A program made the position numbers and the translations under genes. A stretch of DNA of 64,000 nucleotides, from assembly GCF_024195285.1 (NCBI RefSeq), contig NZ_JALHBS010000027.1, forward strand, positions 1 to 64,000, written 5' to 3'. Positions 43,022 through 52,153 of this stretch are shown here, piece by piece. The notes beneath the pieces were generated by a model, which did not search any database, was not told where the DNA came from, and saw only the letters and a list, made by a program, of their open reading frames with translations. Each line of letters starts with the position of its first letter. The first letter of the stretch is position 1. This DNA comes from Aurantimonas marianensis (lineage in GTDB: Bacteria; Pseudomonadota; Alphaproteobacteria; Rhizobiales; Rhizobiaceae).

Positions 43022-44218
43022 ATGATTCGATCAGGTTTCCTCAAGACGCGAATTCTGTTCGCCGCATGTATTCTGGCGGCGACGGTCGCATCGAATCCGG
43101 GATTTTCGCAGGAACCTGCTGCGGAATTGCGGATCGAAACGGCGGCAAAGCAGGCGCTCCTGGTCGACGGCGAAACGGGGACGGTGCTGTTTCAGAAAGA
43201 TCCCGACGCGCCCTTTCCCCCCGCATCCCTCGCCAAGATGATGACGATGGAGATCGTGTTCGCGGCATTGCGTGCCGGCGAGTTGCGCCTGGATACGGAG
43301 TTTCCGATCAGCGAACACGCCTGGCGCACCGGCGGCGCCCCGTCGGGGTCTTCCACCATGTTTGCCAAGCTGAACTCCCGCGTTCCGGTCGAGGCTTTGA
43401 TCCGCGGCACCATCGTCCAGTCGGCGAACGACGCGGCAATCGCCATTGCGGAGGGGATGGAGGGGTCCGAGGAGGCCTTTGCGAAGAGGATGAACGAGCG
43501 CGCCGCGGAATTGGGAATGACTGCCTCGCATTTCGTCAATCCGACCGGGCTTCCGGCTGACGGACAAGAGGTCACCGTGCGCGACCTTCTGACTTTGGCG
43601 CGCCATATCCGCGGGACATATCCCGAGTTGTACAAGATCTACGCCGAGCCCGCCTTCGAGTGGAACGGAATTTTCCAGCGCAACCGCAATCCGCTATTGG
43701 CGATGGAACTCGGCGCCGACGGCATGGAGACCGGCTATACGGAAGCGTCGGGTTATGCCCTGGTCGGCGTGACGGAGAAGGACGGGCGGGTGACCTTGCT
43801 GGCGATGAGCGGCTTGGAGAAATCCAAGGAACGCGCCGAGGAGGCCCGGCGGTTGCTGACCTGGGCAGCAGATGCCTTCGAGCCCCGCACCCTGTTCGAG
43901 AGCGGCGCGAGCATTGGCACCGCGAGCGTCTTCGGCGGCAGTTCGGGCAGCGTCCCGCTCGCCGTCCGCCAACCTGTCAAGCTGATGGTTCCGGTCGATG
44001 CGCCGGATCGTGTCTCGGCGCAAATCCGCTACAATGGACCGCTGATCGCGCCGATCGAGGCAGGCGACAGGGTTGCTTCGCTGGAAATCCGCGTCGATGA
44101 GCAGATTGTGCTGACCCAGGCACTGTATGCTGGCACATCCGTTTTCGCCGGGGACTTTGCCGACCGCGCGATGGGAGCGGTCAAGGAACTGGCCGTCGGC
44201 TGGCTCCGCGCCTTTTGA
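43022..44218 (+). CDS. D-alanyl-D-alanine carboxypeptidase (peptidase S11 family) with an ETG in place of KTG
   Basis: About 398 aa with a signal peptide ending SNPGFSQ. S11 motifs: SLAK in PPASLAKMMT near residue 60 (catalytic Ser-Lys), SAN in VQSANDAAIA near 135, and DGMETGYTEASGYALVG near 235 where the family has KTG. The third-box Lys is Glu (GAG), a change in a residue important for substrate binding in low-molecular-weight PBPs. The C-terminal PBP5-type domain runs from about 290. It would trim the terminal D-Ala of periplasmic wall pentapeptides if active. Starts at 43013 and 43022 compete; GGGGA ending at 43010 favours the latter. tmk follows after 21 bp. Confidence 0.88.
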   Translation: MIRSGFLKTRILFAACILAATVASNPGFSQEPAAELRIETAAKQALLVDGETGTVLFQKDPDAPFPPASLAKMMTMEIVFAALRAGELRLDTEFPISEHAWRTGGAPSGSSTMFAKLNSRVPVEALIRGTIVQSANDAAIAIAEGMEGSEEAFAKRMNERAAELGMTASHFVNPTGLPADGQEVTVRDLLTLARHIRGTYPELYKIYAEPAFEWNGIFQRNRNPLLAMELGADGMETGYTEASGYALVGVTEKDGRVTLLAMSGLEKSKERAEEARRLLTWAADAFEPRTLFESGASIGTASVFGGSSGSVPLAVRQPVKLMVPVDAPDRVSAQIRYNGPLIAPIEAGDRVASLEIRVDEQIVLTQALYAGTSVFAGDFADRAMGAVKELAVGWLRAF

Positions 44219-44239
44219 TCTGAAAGATTCGGACGCCCA

Positions 44240-44923
44240 TTGACCAGTTTTTTCATCACATTCGAAGGCGGCGAGGGCAGCGGCAAGACGACGCAGATCG
44301 CCCGTCTTGCCCGCCATCTGGAAGCCCAGGGCCGTATCGTGGTGACCACACGCGAACCCGGCGGTTCGCCCGGCGCCGACGCGATCCGGCACATCATTCT
44401 GTCGGGCGCGGCCGAGGAACTCGGGCCAGAAGTTGAGGCCATTCTGTTCGCCGCGGCGCGAGCCGATCATGTGGCGGCCGTGGTGCGACCGGCGCTCGAG
44501 CGCGGCGAAGTCGTTCTGTGCGATCGGTTTCATGATTCCACGCGCGTCTATCAATTCCTCGACTCCTCCCTCGACCGTCACCTGATGAAGCGTCTCGAAC
44601 AGGCGGCGACCGCGGGGCTCTATCCGGATCTGACGATCATCCTCGACGTTCCAGCCGGCATCGGGGCGGAGCGCGCCCGCGAGCGACGAAAAGGCGACAC
44701 GGCCGACCGGTTCGAGAAGGAGGACGAGGCGCTGCACGAGCGCCGGCGGGAGGCCTTCCTGGATATCGCCGCCGAGGAACCGGATCGCTGCGTCGTCGTC
44801 GATGGAACCCGTCCGGAGGGTGTGGTCGCCACGGAAATCGCCGCCATCGTCGACGACCGGCTGGAAGCGGCACGGTTTGACGCAATTTGCCAATCTCTCA
44901 ACGCGGGGCAGGGCACGTCATGA
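44240..44923 (+). CDS. tmk: Thymidylate kinase
   Basis: 227 aa. P-loop FEGGEGSGKTTQ near residue 8, DRFHDSTRVYQ near 95 (the DR(Y/F)-type substrate motif) and a lid region RARERRKGDTADRFEKED near 150. It phosphorylates dTMP to dTDP in the cytoplasm. The only start that gives the normal N-terminus is TTG at 44240 (TSFFITFEGG). The stop overlaps the holB ATG (ATGA), an arrangement common in alphaproteobacteria (tmk-holB-metG-tatD). Confidence 0.96.
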   Translation: MTSFFITFEGGEGSGKTTQIARLARHLEAQGRIVVTTREPGGSPGADAIRHIILSGAAEELGPEVEAILFAAARADHVAAVVRPALERGEVVLCDRFHDSTRVYQFLDSSLDRHLMKRLEQAATAGLYPDLTIILDVPAGIGAERARERRKGDTADRFEKEDEALHERRREAFLDIAAEEPDRCVVVDGTRPEGVVATEIAAIVDDRLEAARFDAICQSLNAGQGTS

Positions 44924-45984
44924 ACGACCTGTCGCTCGAAACGCCGGAAGCCCACGACGATCTCGACGGCGTGCCGCCGCCGCCGGCGACGCTGACACTG
45001 TCGGGCCATGAGAACGAATGGCGGGAACTCGTCGCGGCCGGGGCCAGCGGGCGTCTGCACCACGCATGGCTTTTCCAGGGGCCGCGAGGCATCGGCAAGG
45101 CGACGGCGGCCTTTGCCTTTGCGCGGCATCTGCTGGCCGGGCCGCGGCCGGGCCAGCCGGAAGCGGCCACGCCGGTGTTCTCGCCTGACGACGCGACCGT
45201 CCGTCAGATCGCTTTCGGCACGCATCCGAACCTGATCCACATCGCCCGGCCACCGATCGAAAAAGGCACAGGCTTCAGGACGCAGATCACCGTCGACGAG
45301 ATTCGCAAGCTCAACCGCTTCTTTCACGCCACGGCATCGGGTTCCAATTGGCGGATCGCGTTGATCGACCCGGCGGACGACATGAACCGCAGCGCGGCCA
45401 ATGCGCTTCTCAAGATCCTGGAGGAACCCCCGCCGCGGTCGCTCTTCCTGATCACCAACCACACCCCTGGCCGACTGCTCCCGACGGTCCGCTCTCGTTG
45501 CCGGCTGTTGCAGTTCAAGCCGCTGGATGAGGACACCCTTGCAGCGACGCTCGCCCATTGCCTGCCGAGCGCCGACGCTGAGGAAATTCGCGCCGCGGCA
45601 AGGATTGCCGCGGGCAGCGTCCGTGAGGCCATCTCGCTGATCGCCCACGGCGGCATCGAGATTCGCAACACGCTGGACCAGCTGCTGCAAGCCGACAGGC
45701 CCGACTGGAACGCTATCCATTCCCTGGCCGACGCCTTGACGCTCAAGGGGCGGGAATCGGCCTATGAGCTGCTTGTCGCGGCGCTGCTCTCCGCGATCGC
45801 CGAGGCGAGCGAGACATGCCTTCGGGCCGGCGACGGGGAGGGGGCGGCGGCGCTCGCCGCGCTGTGGCAGGATGAAACCACGCGGCTTCGGGAAGCCGCC
45901 GCCTATAATCTGGACCGCAAGCAGGCCCTTCTCACGCTGTTCGACGGGTTCTATCACCGGCGCGCCCGGCACCGGGCCGCCTGA
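44920..45984 (+). CDS. holB: DNA polymerase III subunit delta'
   Basis: 354 aa, AAA+ clamp-loader subunit. Walker A-like [11 protein letters not shown] near residue 50, [30 protein letters not shown] near 145 and [11 protein letters not shown] near 190 (SRC motif). It is part of the DnaX complex that opens the beta clamp. The start ATG overlaps the tmk stop by 4 bp. metG begins 115 bp after its stop. Confidence 0.95.
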   Translation: MNDLSLETPEAHDDLDGVPPPPATLTLSGHENEWRELVAAGASGRLHHAWLFQGPRGIGKATAAFAFARHLLAGPRPGQPEAATPVFSPDDATVRQIAFGTHPNLIHIARPPIEKGTGFRTQITVDEIRKLNRFFHATASGSNWRIALIDPADDMNRSAANALLKILEEPPPRSLFLITNHTPGRLLPTVRSRCRLLQFKPLDEDTLAATLAHCLPSADAEEIRAAARIAAGSVREAISLIAHGGIEIRNTLDQLLQADRPDWNAIHSLADALTLKGRESAYELLVAALLSAIAEASETCLRAGDGEGAAALAALWQDETTRLREAAAYNLDRKQALLTLFDGFYHRRARHRAA

Positions 45985-46099
45985 TAACCAGGCCTGTGTC
46001 CGTCCCGATCACGCGACGCGGCCGATTGAGCCGTTTGGCGCAATGCTCTATGTCGCGGGAACGACATTGCTTCCCGCACCGGAATTGACGAAAGCCCCG

Positions 46100-47644
46100 A
46101 TGGCCGAACGCTTCTATCTGACCACCGCGATCTCCTATCCGAACGGTCGCCCGCATATCGGCCACGCGTATGAGTTGATCGCGACCGACGCGCTGGCGCG
46201 CTTCAAGCGGCTCGACGGCTACGATGTATTCTTCCTGACCGGCACCGACGAGCACGGCATCAAGATGCTGCAAAGCGCGCGCGACCAGGGGGTGACTCCG
46301 CGCGAACTGGCCGAGCGCAATTCCGCTGAGTTCGAGCGGATGGCCAAGGCGCTCGGCGGCACGAACGACGACTTCATCCGCACCAGCGAAAAGCGGCACG
46401 TTGCAGCGAGCCAGGCGATCTGGACGAAGATGGCTGCCGCCGGCGACATCTACAAAGGCGCCTATTCCGGCTGGTACTCGGTGCGCGACGAGGCCTATTA
46501 CGGCGCCGACGAAACCACCGTCGGCGAAGACGGCAAGCGCCGCGGTCCGCAAGGCTCGCCGGTCGAGTGGGTCGAGGAGGAAAGCTATTTCTTCCGGCTC
46601 TCGAATTTCCAGGACCGTCTTCTGGCGCATTACGAGGCCAATCCGGACTTCATCGGCCCGGCCGAACGGCGCAACGAGGTGGTCTCCTTCGTTCGTTCCG
46701 GCCTCAAGGATCTGTCGGTGTCCCGCACGACCTTCGACTGGGGCATTCCGGTGCCGGACGATGAAAAGCACGTCATGTATGTGTGGGTCGACGCGCTGAC
46801 GAACTATCTGACGGCGACGGGATTTCCGGGCGAGGGGGAGCGGACATCCTTCTGGCCCGCCGATCTGCATGTGATCGGCAAGGACATCGTGCGGTTTCAC
46901 GCGGTCTATTGGCCGGCCTTTCTGATGTCGGCGGGGATACCGCTGCCGCGGCGCGTCTTTGCCCACGGCTTTCTGTTCAACCGCGGCGAGAAAATGTCGA
47001 AATCGGTCGGCAACGTCATCGATCCGTTCGCTCTGATCGACGCCTACGGCCTCGATCGGCTGCGCTATTTCCTCTTGCGCGAAGTGCCGTTCGGCCAGGA
47101 CGGAAATTACTCGCACGACGCCATCGTCAACCGGACGAATTCCGAGCTCGCCAACGATCTGGGCAATCTGGCCCAGCGTTCGCTGTCGATGATCGCCAAG
47201 CATTGCGCCGGCACGGTGCCGACGCCGGGTCCCTTGAGCGAGGCCGACGACGCCATCCTGTCCGCCGCGAGCAACCTCTTGCCGAAGGCGCGCGAGGCGA
47301 TCGACCGGCAGGAACTCCACGCGGTTCTTGCCGCGACCATTGCGGTCGTCAGCGAGGCGAACCGGTATTTTGCTGGACAAGAGCCTTGGGCGCTGCGCAA
47401 GAGCGACCCGGCGCGCATGGAGACCGTGCTCTATGTCACGGCCGAATTGCTTCGGCGCGTCGCGATCCTGCTGCAGCCCTTCGTGCCGGAGAGCGCCGCC
47501 AAGCTGCTTGACACGCTCGGCGTGGCCGACGACGAACGAAGCTTCACCGACCTGACCCCTGACGTGGCCCTGACGCCGGGCCAATCACTGCCGGCGCCGC
47601 AACCGGTCTTTCCGCGTTTTGTCGAGGCGGAGACGCCCGCGTGA
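46100..47644 (+). CDS. metG: Methionyl-tRNA synthetase
   Basis: 514 aa class I synthetase. The HIGH motif is in [12 protein letters not shown] near residue 15; [12 protein letters not shown] near 298 is the KMSKS loop; [10 protein letters not shown] near 48 belongs to the methionine pocket. No C-terminal dimerisation domain is present, giving the compact roughly 515-aa form. It charges tRNA-Met in the cytoplasm. The ATG at 46100 starts at the standard [15 protein letters not shown]; the open frame continuing upstream is holB shadow. The stop overlaps the tatD GTG start (GTGA). Confidence 0.97.
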   Translation: MAERFYLTTAISYPNGRPHIGHAYELIATDALARFKRLDGYDVFFLTGTDEHGIKMLQSARDQGVTPRELAERNSAEFERMAKALGGTNDDFIRTSEKRHVAASQAIWTKMAAAGDIYKGAYSGWYSVRDEAYYGADETTVGEDGKRRGPQGSPVEWVEEESYFFRLSNFQDRLLAHYEANPDFIGPAERRNEVVSFVRSGLKDLSVSRTTFDWGIPVPDDEKHVMYVWVDALTNYLTATGFPGEGERTSFWPADLHVIGKDIVRFHAVYWPAFLMSAGIPLPRRVFAHGFLFNRGEKMSKSVGNVIDPFALIDAYGLDRLRYFLLREVPFGQDGNYSHDAIVNRTNSELANDLGNLAQRSLSMIAKHCAGTVPTPGPLSEADDAILSAASNLLPKAREAIDRQELHAVLAATIAVVSEANRYFAGQEPWALRKSDPARMETVLYVTAELLRRVAILLQPFVPESAAKLLDTLGVADDERSFTDLTPDVALTPGQSLPAPQPVFPRFVEAETPA

Positions 47645-48441
47645 AGAAGCCGTTTCTGGTCGACAGCCACTGCCACCTCGATGTCCCTGATTTTGAGGGT
47701 GAGCACGTCGAATTGCTCACCCGCGCAAAGGCCGAAGGGGTTGGTCTGTTCGTGACGATCTCGACCCATGTGGCGCGGATCGAGCGATTGAAACAGTTGA
47801 CCCGCGCCCACGCGGAAATCTTTGCCTCGGTGGGGACCCATCCGCACAACGCTGCCGCAGAGCCGGACACCTCCGTCGCGGAGCTGGTACGGCTGAGCCA
47901 GGACGAAAAGATCGTGGCCATCGGCGAGGCCGGCCTCGACTATTTCTACGATAAGGCCCCGCGCGAAATTCAGGAGACCGTCTTCCGGCGCCATATCGAA
48001 GCGGCGCGCGAAACGGGTTTGCCGCTCGTCATTCACTCGCGCGATGCCGACGCCGACATGATCCGTATACTGGAGGACGAAAGCGGGAAGGGGGCCTTCC
48101 CATTCATTCTCCACTGCTTCTCCTCCGGCCGCAGGCTCGCCGAGGCCGGGCTGGCGCTCGGCGGCTATGTGTCGTTTTCCGGAATTTTGGCGTTCAAGAA
48201 ATCCGAGGAGATCCGCGCGATCGCCGCCGATGTGCCGATGAACCGGCTGCTCGTCGAGACCGACGCGCCCTATCTCGCGCCGCCCCCGTATCGCGGCAAA
48301 CGAAACGAGCCCGCCTACGTTCGTCATACGGCGGCGGTTCTGGCGAAAACCAAGGGCGTGGATCTCGGCGAAATCGCACAACAGACGTCGGACAATTTCT
48401 TTGCCCTGTTCAAGAAAATTCCCGATCCGCGCGGCGACTGA
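47641..48441 (+). CDS. TatD family metal-dependent hydrolase
   Basis: 266 aa, TIM-barrel metallohydrolase. Metal-binding and active-site stretches: [12 protein letters not shown] at the start (HxH), [12 protein letters not shown] near 98 (Glu), [11 protein letters not shown] near 130 (His), LHCFSSG near 155 (His) and [23 protein letters not shown] near 205 (Asp). Members act as 3'-5' DNases or D-aminoacyl-tRNA deacylase-like enzymes. GTG start overlaps the metG stop, indicating coupled translation. Confidence 0.95.
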   Translation: MKKPFLVDSHCHLDVPDFEGEHVELLTRAKAEGVGLFVTISTHVARIERLKQLTRAHAEIFASVGTHPHNAAAEPDTSVAELVRLSQDEKIVAIGEAGLDYFYDKAPREIQETVFRRHIEAARETGLPLVIHSRDADADMIRILEDESGKGAFPFILHCFSSGRRLAEAGLALGGYVSFSGILAFKKSEEIRAIAADVPMNRLLVETDAPYLAPPPYRGKRNEPAYVRHTAAVLAKTKGVDLGEIAQQTSDNFFALFKKIPDPRGD

Positions 48442-48459
48442 GCGGCGGAGGAATGCTCA

Positions 48460-49269
48460 GTGAGTGACATGCTGCGATTGACGGTCCTCGGCTGCGCATC
48501 CTCGCCGGGCGTGCCCCGGATCAATGGCGACTGGGGCGCCTGCAATCCGACCAACCCCAGAAATCGGCGCACCCGCAGTGCCGCTCTCATCGAACGCATT
48601 GGCGGCGCCGGTCGAACTGTGGTCGCGATCGACTGCGGACCGGATTTTCACCAGCAGATGCTCGGTGCCGCCGTTACGCGCCTTGACGCGGTCGCGCTGA
48701 CGCATCCTCATGCCGATCATATTCACGGCATCGACGATCTGCGTGGCTATATGCTCGCGCAGCAGACGCGGATTCCGGTCTATGCCGACGCCGCGACTCA
48801 CGATCGCGTGCTCGAGGCGTTTCACTACTGTTTCGAGACGCCGCCGGGCAGCAACTATCCGCCTGTTGCCCGGCACGTCGCCATCACCGCCGGGCGGAGC
48901 TTTGAGATCGACGGACCCGGCGGGTTGCTGAAGCTGACGCCGTTTCGGCAAGAGCATGGTTCGATCCACTCGCTCGGGTTCCGCGTCGGGCCGCTCGCTT
49001 ATTGCAGCGATGTCAGTAATTTCCCTGATGAAGCGATCGCGGCGATCGCCGGGGCGCGGCACATCGTCATCGACGCACTCCAATACAAGCCGCACCCAAG
49101 CCATCTGACCGTCGCGCAGGCGCTCGAATGGATCGACCGCTTCGCTGTCGAGGGCGCGACGCTGACACACATGCACACGCCGCTCGACTACGACACGCTC
49201 TGCCGCGAACTGCCGGCGCATGTGCGGCCAGGATATGACGGCCTGGCGATCGAATTTCCGCTGGATTGA
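48460..49269 (+). CDS. MBL-fold metal-dependent hydrolase (PhnP-like)
   Basis: 269 aa. LTVLGCASSPGVPRINGDWGACNP at the start, LTHPHADHIHGIDDLRG near 80 (the HxHxDH zinc motif), YCSDVSNFP near 183 and THMHTPLDY near 230. The N-terminal layout resembles PhnP-type phosphodiesterases acting on cyclic phosphate esters. Nothing else for phosphonate use is nearby, so the substrate is unknown. GTG start with GGCGGAGGA upstream. The same gene order after tatD is usual in related bacteria. Confidence 0.9.
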   Translation: MSDMLRLTVLGCASSPGVPRINGDWGACNPTNPRNRRTRSAALIERIGGAGRTVVAIDCGPDFHQQMLGAAVTRLDAVALTHPHADHIHGIDDLRGYMLAQQTRIPVYADAATHDRVLEAFHYCFETPPGSNYPPVARHVAITAGRSFEIDGPGGLLKLTPFRQEHGSIHSLGFRVGPLAYCSDVSNFPDEAIAAIAGARHIVIDALQYKPHPSHLTVAQALEWIDRFAVEGATLTHMHTPLDYDTLCRELPAHVRPGYDGLAIEFPLD

Positions 49270-49499
49270 GGTCCGTGTCGATCGCCACCGATCCGGACCG
49301 TTACGCCAGCAGCCATCTTATTTGGTTCCATAATATATCTTATGCCACCTTTGGGTTGATCCAGCGGAGCCAAAGCCTGCGCCATAGCGTGGCGTCCCGG
49401 TTGACGGAACCGCCGAAGGCACGACAGCCCTTCCCCCTCGCGTTCGTCATCGCTATGCCGGGGTCAGTGTCGGGACGACATCAGCTGGGAGCCGAGGCC

Positions 49500-50360
49500 A
49501 TGATGCCATCCAAGGATATCGCGCGTCTGATCGAGATCATGGCGGCTCTGCGCGATCCGAAAACGGGGTGTCCGTGGGATATCGAGCAGAGTTTCGCGAC
49601 GATCGCCCCCTATACGGTCGAGGAAGCCTATGAAGTGTCCGACGCCATCGAGCGCGACGACATGGTCGATCTGCGCGAGGAATTGGGCGACCTGCTGTTG
49701 CAGGTCGCCTATCACGCCCAGCTCGCGGCTGAACAAGGCCTGTTCGATTTCGGCGACGTCGTCGAGACGATCACGCGAAAGATGATCCGCCGACATCCGC
49801 ATGTGTTCGGTGACGCCGTCGCGCGCTCGGCCCGCTCCGCCAAGGGTCAGTGGGAAAGGATCAAGGCGGAGGAAAAGGCCGAGAGAGCAGCCTTGCGGGC
49901 GAAACTTGCAGGCGATGCAAACCCGGCGAACACGGCGAACGGCGCCGACCGGCCGCGGCATCTCGACGAAATTCCCGCCGCGCTCCCGGCTCTGACGTTG
50001 GCACTCAAGGTGCAGAAGAAGGCAGCCGACACCGGCTTCGACTGGGACCGCCCCGAGCCGATACTGGAGAAGATCGACGAGGAACTGGCCGAATTCGCGG
50101 AGGCGATCGCCAGCCGTGATCGGGACGCGAGCGAAGCGGAACTCGGCGACCTTTTGTTCAGCGTCGTCAATCTCGCCCGCTTCCACGAGATCGATCCGGA
50201 ACTGGCGCTGAGGCGCTGCGTACGCAAATTCCGGGAGCGATTCGGCTATATCGAGGATCAGCTCGATACGAGCAATCGATCGCTGCATTCGGCAAGTCTC
50301 GACGAGATGGAAGCCTTGTGGGTGGCGGCAAAGCGCCGATCGGCTCCCTCGCCAGACTGA
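49500..50360 (+). CDS. mazG: Nucleoside triphosphate pyrophosphohydrolase MazG
   Basis: 286 aa with two MazG domains: about residues 15-120 (CPWDIEQSFATIAPYTVEEAYEVSDAI, LREELGDLLLQVAYHA) and 165-270 (FDWDRPEPILEKIDEELAEFAEAI, EAELGDLLFSVVNLARF). The EExxE and ELGD metal motifs are intact in both. It hydrolyses NTPs to NMP and pyrophosphate as a house-cleaning enzyme. The ATG at 49500 (or the adjacent one at 49503) follows CCGAGGCC; the open frame upstream of it has no family sequence. Confidence 0.95.
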   Translation: MMPSKDIARLIEIMAALRDPKTGCPWDIEQSFATIAPYTVEEAYEVSDAIERDDMVDLREELGDLLLQVAYHAQLAAEQGLFDFGDVVETITRKMIRRHPHVFGDAVARSARSAKGQWERIKAEEKAERAALRAKLAGDANPANTANGADRPRHLDEIPAALPALTLALKVQKKAADTGFDWDRPEPILEKIDEELAEFAEAIASRDRDASEAELGDLLFSVVNLARFHEIDPELALRRCVRKFRERFGYIEDQLDTSNRSLHSASLDEMEALWVAAKRRSAPSPD

Positions 50361-50382
50361 AGCGCCAGGCGACGGACGCCTT

Positions 50383-50761
50383 CTACTTAGCTTTGGCCGA
50401 TCGCTTCGGACGTGGCGGCTTCCTGGTTGCCCGCCGCGAAGCCGCATCGGCGATAGCGATCCAACCCTCGGCTTCGTCGGAATCGTCGAGTGCCGACTTC
50501 GGAATGCGGTAATAGGACATGCTCCGGCATGCGGTAATAGGGCATGCGCGTCGGCGCCCGGCCTTCGGGCGCATAGGTCCAGCGCGTCAGATCGGCCGTC
50601 TCGCAGATGGGCGCACTGAGCGCATTGCTCTTCATAGAGTCCGCTTTCGACCGCTATGGCGACGATGCGGTCGCCGTAGTAGACCCCTGCCCGCCGAACG
50701 GCTTGCGAACGCGCAAATCCGCAAGCGAGGCGAAGAGGTCCCGCAGAAACTCCTCCTCCAT
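50383..50761 (-). pseudogene. Decayed TfoX/Sxy N-terminal domain gene
   Basis: The minus-strand start MEEEFLRDLFASLADLRVRKPFGGQG continues, after one base is restored in the C4 run at 50684-50687, as VYYGDRIVAIAVESGLY, a typical TfoX N-terminal domain. A second shift near 50635 gives MKSNALSAPICETADLTRWTYAPEGR. A 25-bp tandem duplication (50505-50547) then changes frame again before SYYRIPKSALDDSDEAEGW. With at least three disruptions the gene cannot make the normal protein. Its start lies 18 bp after sufA, so it was probably the last gene of the suf transcript. In other bacteria TfoX/Sxy promotes competence gene expression; this family also includes small single-domain proteins of unknown role. 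Confidence 0.7.
50505..50547. repeat. 25-bp-period tandem duplication inside the tfoX-like pseudogene
   Basis: TGCGGTAATAGGACATGC (50505-50522) recurs as TGCGGTAATAGGGCATGC (50530-50547), 17 of 18 bases identical. The 25-bp period is not a multiple of three and therefore shifts the frame. Confidence 0.8.
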
Positions 50762-50778
50762 CGGATTTCCCTTTAAGG

Positions 50779-51153
50779 TCAGCCGTGGCCGACGAGCGCC
50801 GCCAGATCCGCCTGCTTCAATTCGACCGACTCGCCGCAGCCGCAGGCCGATGTCTGATTGGGATTGCGGAAGGTGAAGCCGGAGCGCAGCACGGTCTCCT
50901 CGTAATCCATCTCGGTGCCCAGCAGGAACAGCACCGCCTCCGGGGCGATGAACACCCGTGCGCCGTCCTTTTCGATCGAATCCTCGCCGGGTTTTGCTTC
51001 CGTCGCCAGACCGACCGTGTATTCCATGCCGGCGCAGCCGCCCTTCTTGATGCCGACGCGAAGGCCTAGAGCGCCCTCGCCTTGGGCAGCCAAGAGCGCC
51101 TTGACGCGCTCGGCGGCGGTGTCGGTCATGCTCATGACGGTGAAACGGCCCAT
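50779..51153 (-). CDS. sufA: Fe-S assembly A-type carrier SufA (HesB/IscA family)
   Basis: 124 aa. The three conserved Cys are in KKGGCAGMEY near residue 38 and SACGCGES near 103. These bind the transferred Fe-S cluster or iron. A-type carriers hand clusters from the SufBCD scaffold to target proteins. It lies at the promoter-distal end of the suf genes, 120 bp after the VOC gene, so it may also have its own promoter. AAGGAAG precedes the ATG. Confidence 0.92.
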   Translation of the reverse strand: MGRFTVMSMTDTAAERVKALLAAQGEGALGLRVGIKKGGCAGMEYTVGLATEAKPGEDSIEKDGARVFIAPEAVLFLLGTEMDYEETVLRSGFTFRNPNQTSACGCGESVELKQADLAALVGHG

Positions 51154-51273
51154 GGCGGCTTCCTTTCGACTGTCAACGTATCAGGGGGAGTCTACACCTA
51201 AGATGGGACGTCTGGCGACAGCGCGCAAGCTGAACGCAACGTCTGCATTCAAAGTGTGAAATCGACACAGTGT

Positions 51274-51693
51274 CTATGTCCGAGCCCATAACTCACGGGT
51301 GGCGAGTTCGGCGGCATGACCATCGGGATCGCGAAAGTACAGGCTGTGTCCCCGCCCCTTCGACCAAGTCACCTCGCTCTCTACGCCGACGCCGCAGGCA
51401 ACGAGATGCGCGCGCCATTCGTCGACTGAGCCCTCCGGGATCGCCAACGCGAAATGGATCGGACCGACGCCGTCATGCGGCGGGATTTCGCCGCCGGGTG
51501 TCGTCACCGCTTCCAGCGTCGACCCACGCGCGAAAAGGATCAGAACTGTTCCGTCGGGCATGCGGAAAACGCTGATCCTGTCTTCCGCGAACAGCGGCGC
51601 CAGGCCCAGAACGCGCCCGTAGAAATCCCGCGATCGTTCCATGTCGTCGACATAGAGGCAGGTTTCCAAAAGCCCGGCGAGCGGAGGAGCCAT
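51274..51693 (-). CDS. VOC (glyoxalase/dioxygenase superfamily) protein
   Basis: 139 aa, VOC fold: LLETCLYVDDMERSRDFYGRVLGL near residue 7, GVGPIHFALAIPEG near 77 and LYFRDPDGHAAELATRELW at the end. Metal-ligand positions are His/Glu-like (IHFA, HAAEL), but the first ligand is not obvious, so activity is uncertain. The ATG at 51693 has GGAGGAG just upstream. It interrupts the usual sufT-sufA adjacency and may be co-transcribed with them. Resistance proteins (fosfomycin, bleomycin) and dioxygenases share the fold; none is specifically supported. Confidence 0.82.
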   Translation of the reverse strand: MAPPLAGLLETCLYVDDMERSRDFYGRVLGLAPLFAEDRISVFRMPDGTVLILFARGSTLEAVTTPGGEIPPHDGVGPIHFALAIPEGSVDEWRAHLVACGVGVESEVTWSKGRGHSLYFRDPDGHAAELATRELWART

Positions 51694-51713
51694 CGGGGCG
51701 CTCGTGTCGCGGC

Positions 51714-52130
51714 TCAGAACCAGCCGACGGCGACCTGCGCCTCTTCGCTCATGCGCTCCGGCGTCCACGGCGGATCGAAGACCAGGTCGACCCGAACCTG
51801 CCCGACACCGGCGACGGAGCTGACGGCGTTCTCGACCCAGATCGGCATTTCACCGGCGACGGGACAGCCGGGCGCCGTCAGCGTCATCTCGACATCGACA
51901 TTGCGCTCATCATCGATGTCGATCTTGTAGATCAGACCCAGTTCATAGATGTCGGCCGGAATTTCCGGATCATAGACGGTCTTCAGCGCGCCGACGATAT
52001 CGTCGGTGAGGCGCGTCAGTTCTTCCGCGGGCAGCGCGGAGGCGGACGTCGCTTGGTCGGAGGTCGCGCCGCCGTTCGCATCCGGAGCGTGGTCGTTCGC
52101 CGGCGTCTTGATCTCGGCTTCGTCGGTCAT
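51714..52130 (-). CDS. SUF system DUF59 (MIP18-like) protein, SufT-type
   Basis: 138 aa. An acidic, low-complexity N-terminus (about 1-35) precedes a DUF59 domain: IVGALKTVYDPEIPADIYELGLIY near 45, DVEMTLTAPGCPVAGEMP near 80 (conserved Cys in TxPGCP) and VRVDLVFDPPWTPERMSEEA near 115. Such proteins assist maturation of Fe-S enzymes. It is placed between sufS and sufA, as in other alphaproteobacterial suf operons. The ATG at 52130 gives the normal family length. Confidence 0.9.
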   Translation of the reverse strand: MTDEAEIKTPANDHAPDANGGATSDQATSASALPAEELTRLTDDIVGALKTVYDPEIPADIYELGLIYKIDIDDERNVDVEMTLTAPGCPVAGEMPIWVENAVSSVAGVGQVRVDLVFDPPWTPERMSEEAQVAVGWF

Positions 52131-52153
52131 GAATGGATCCTCAGGCCCGCGTG

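Noticed and set aside
45764-46099. N-terminal extension of metG
   Set aside because: It overlaps holB and has no family similarity; the ATG at 46100 gives the standard N-terminus.
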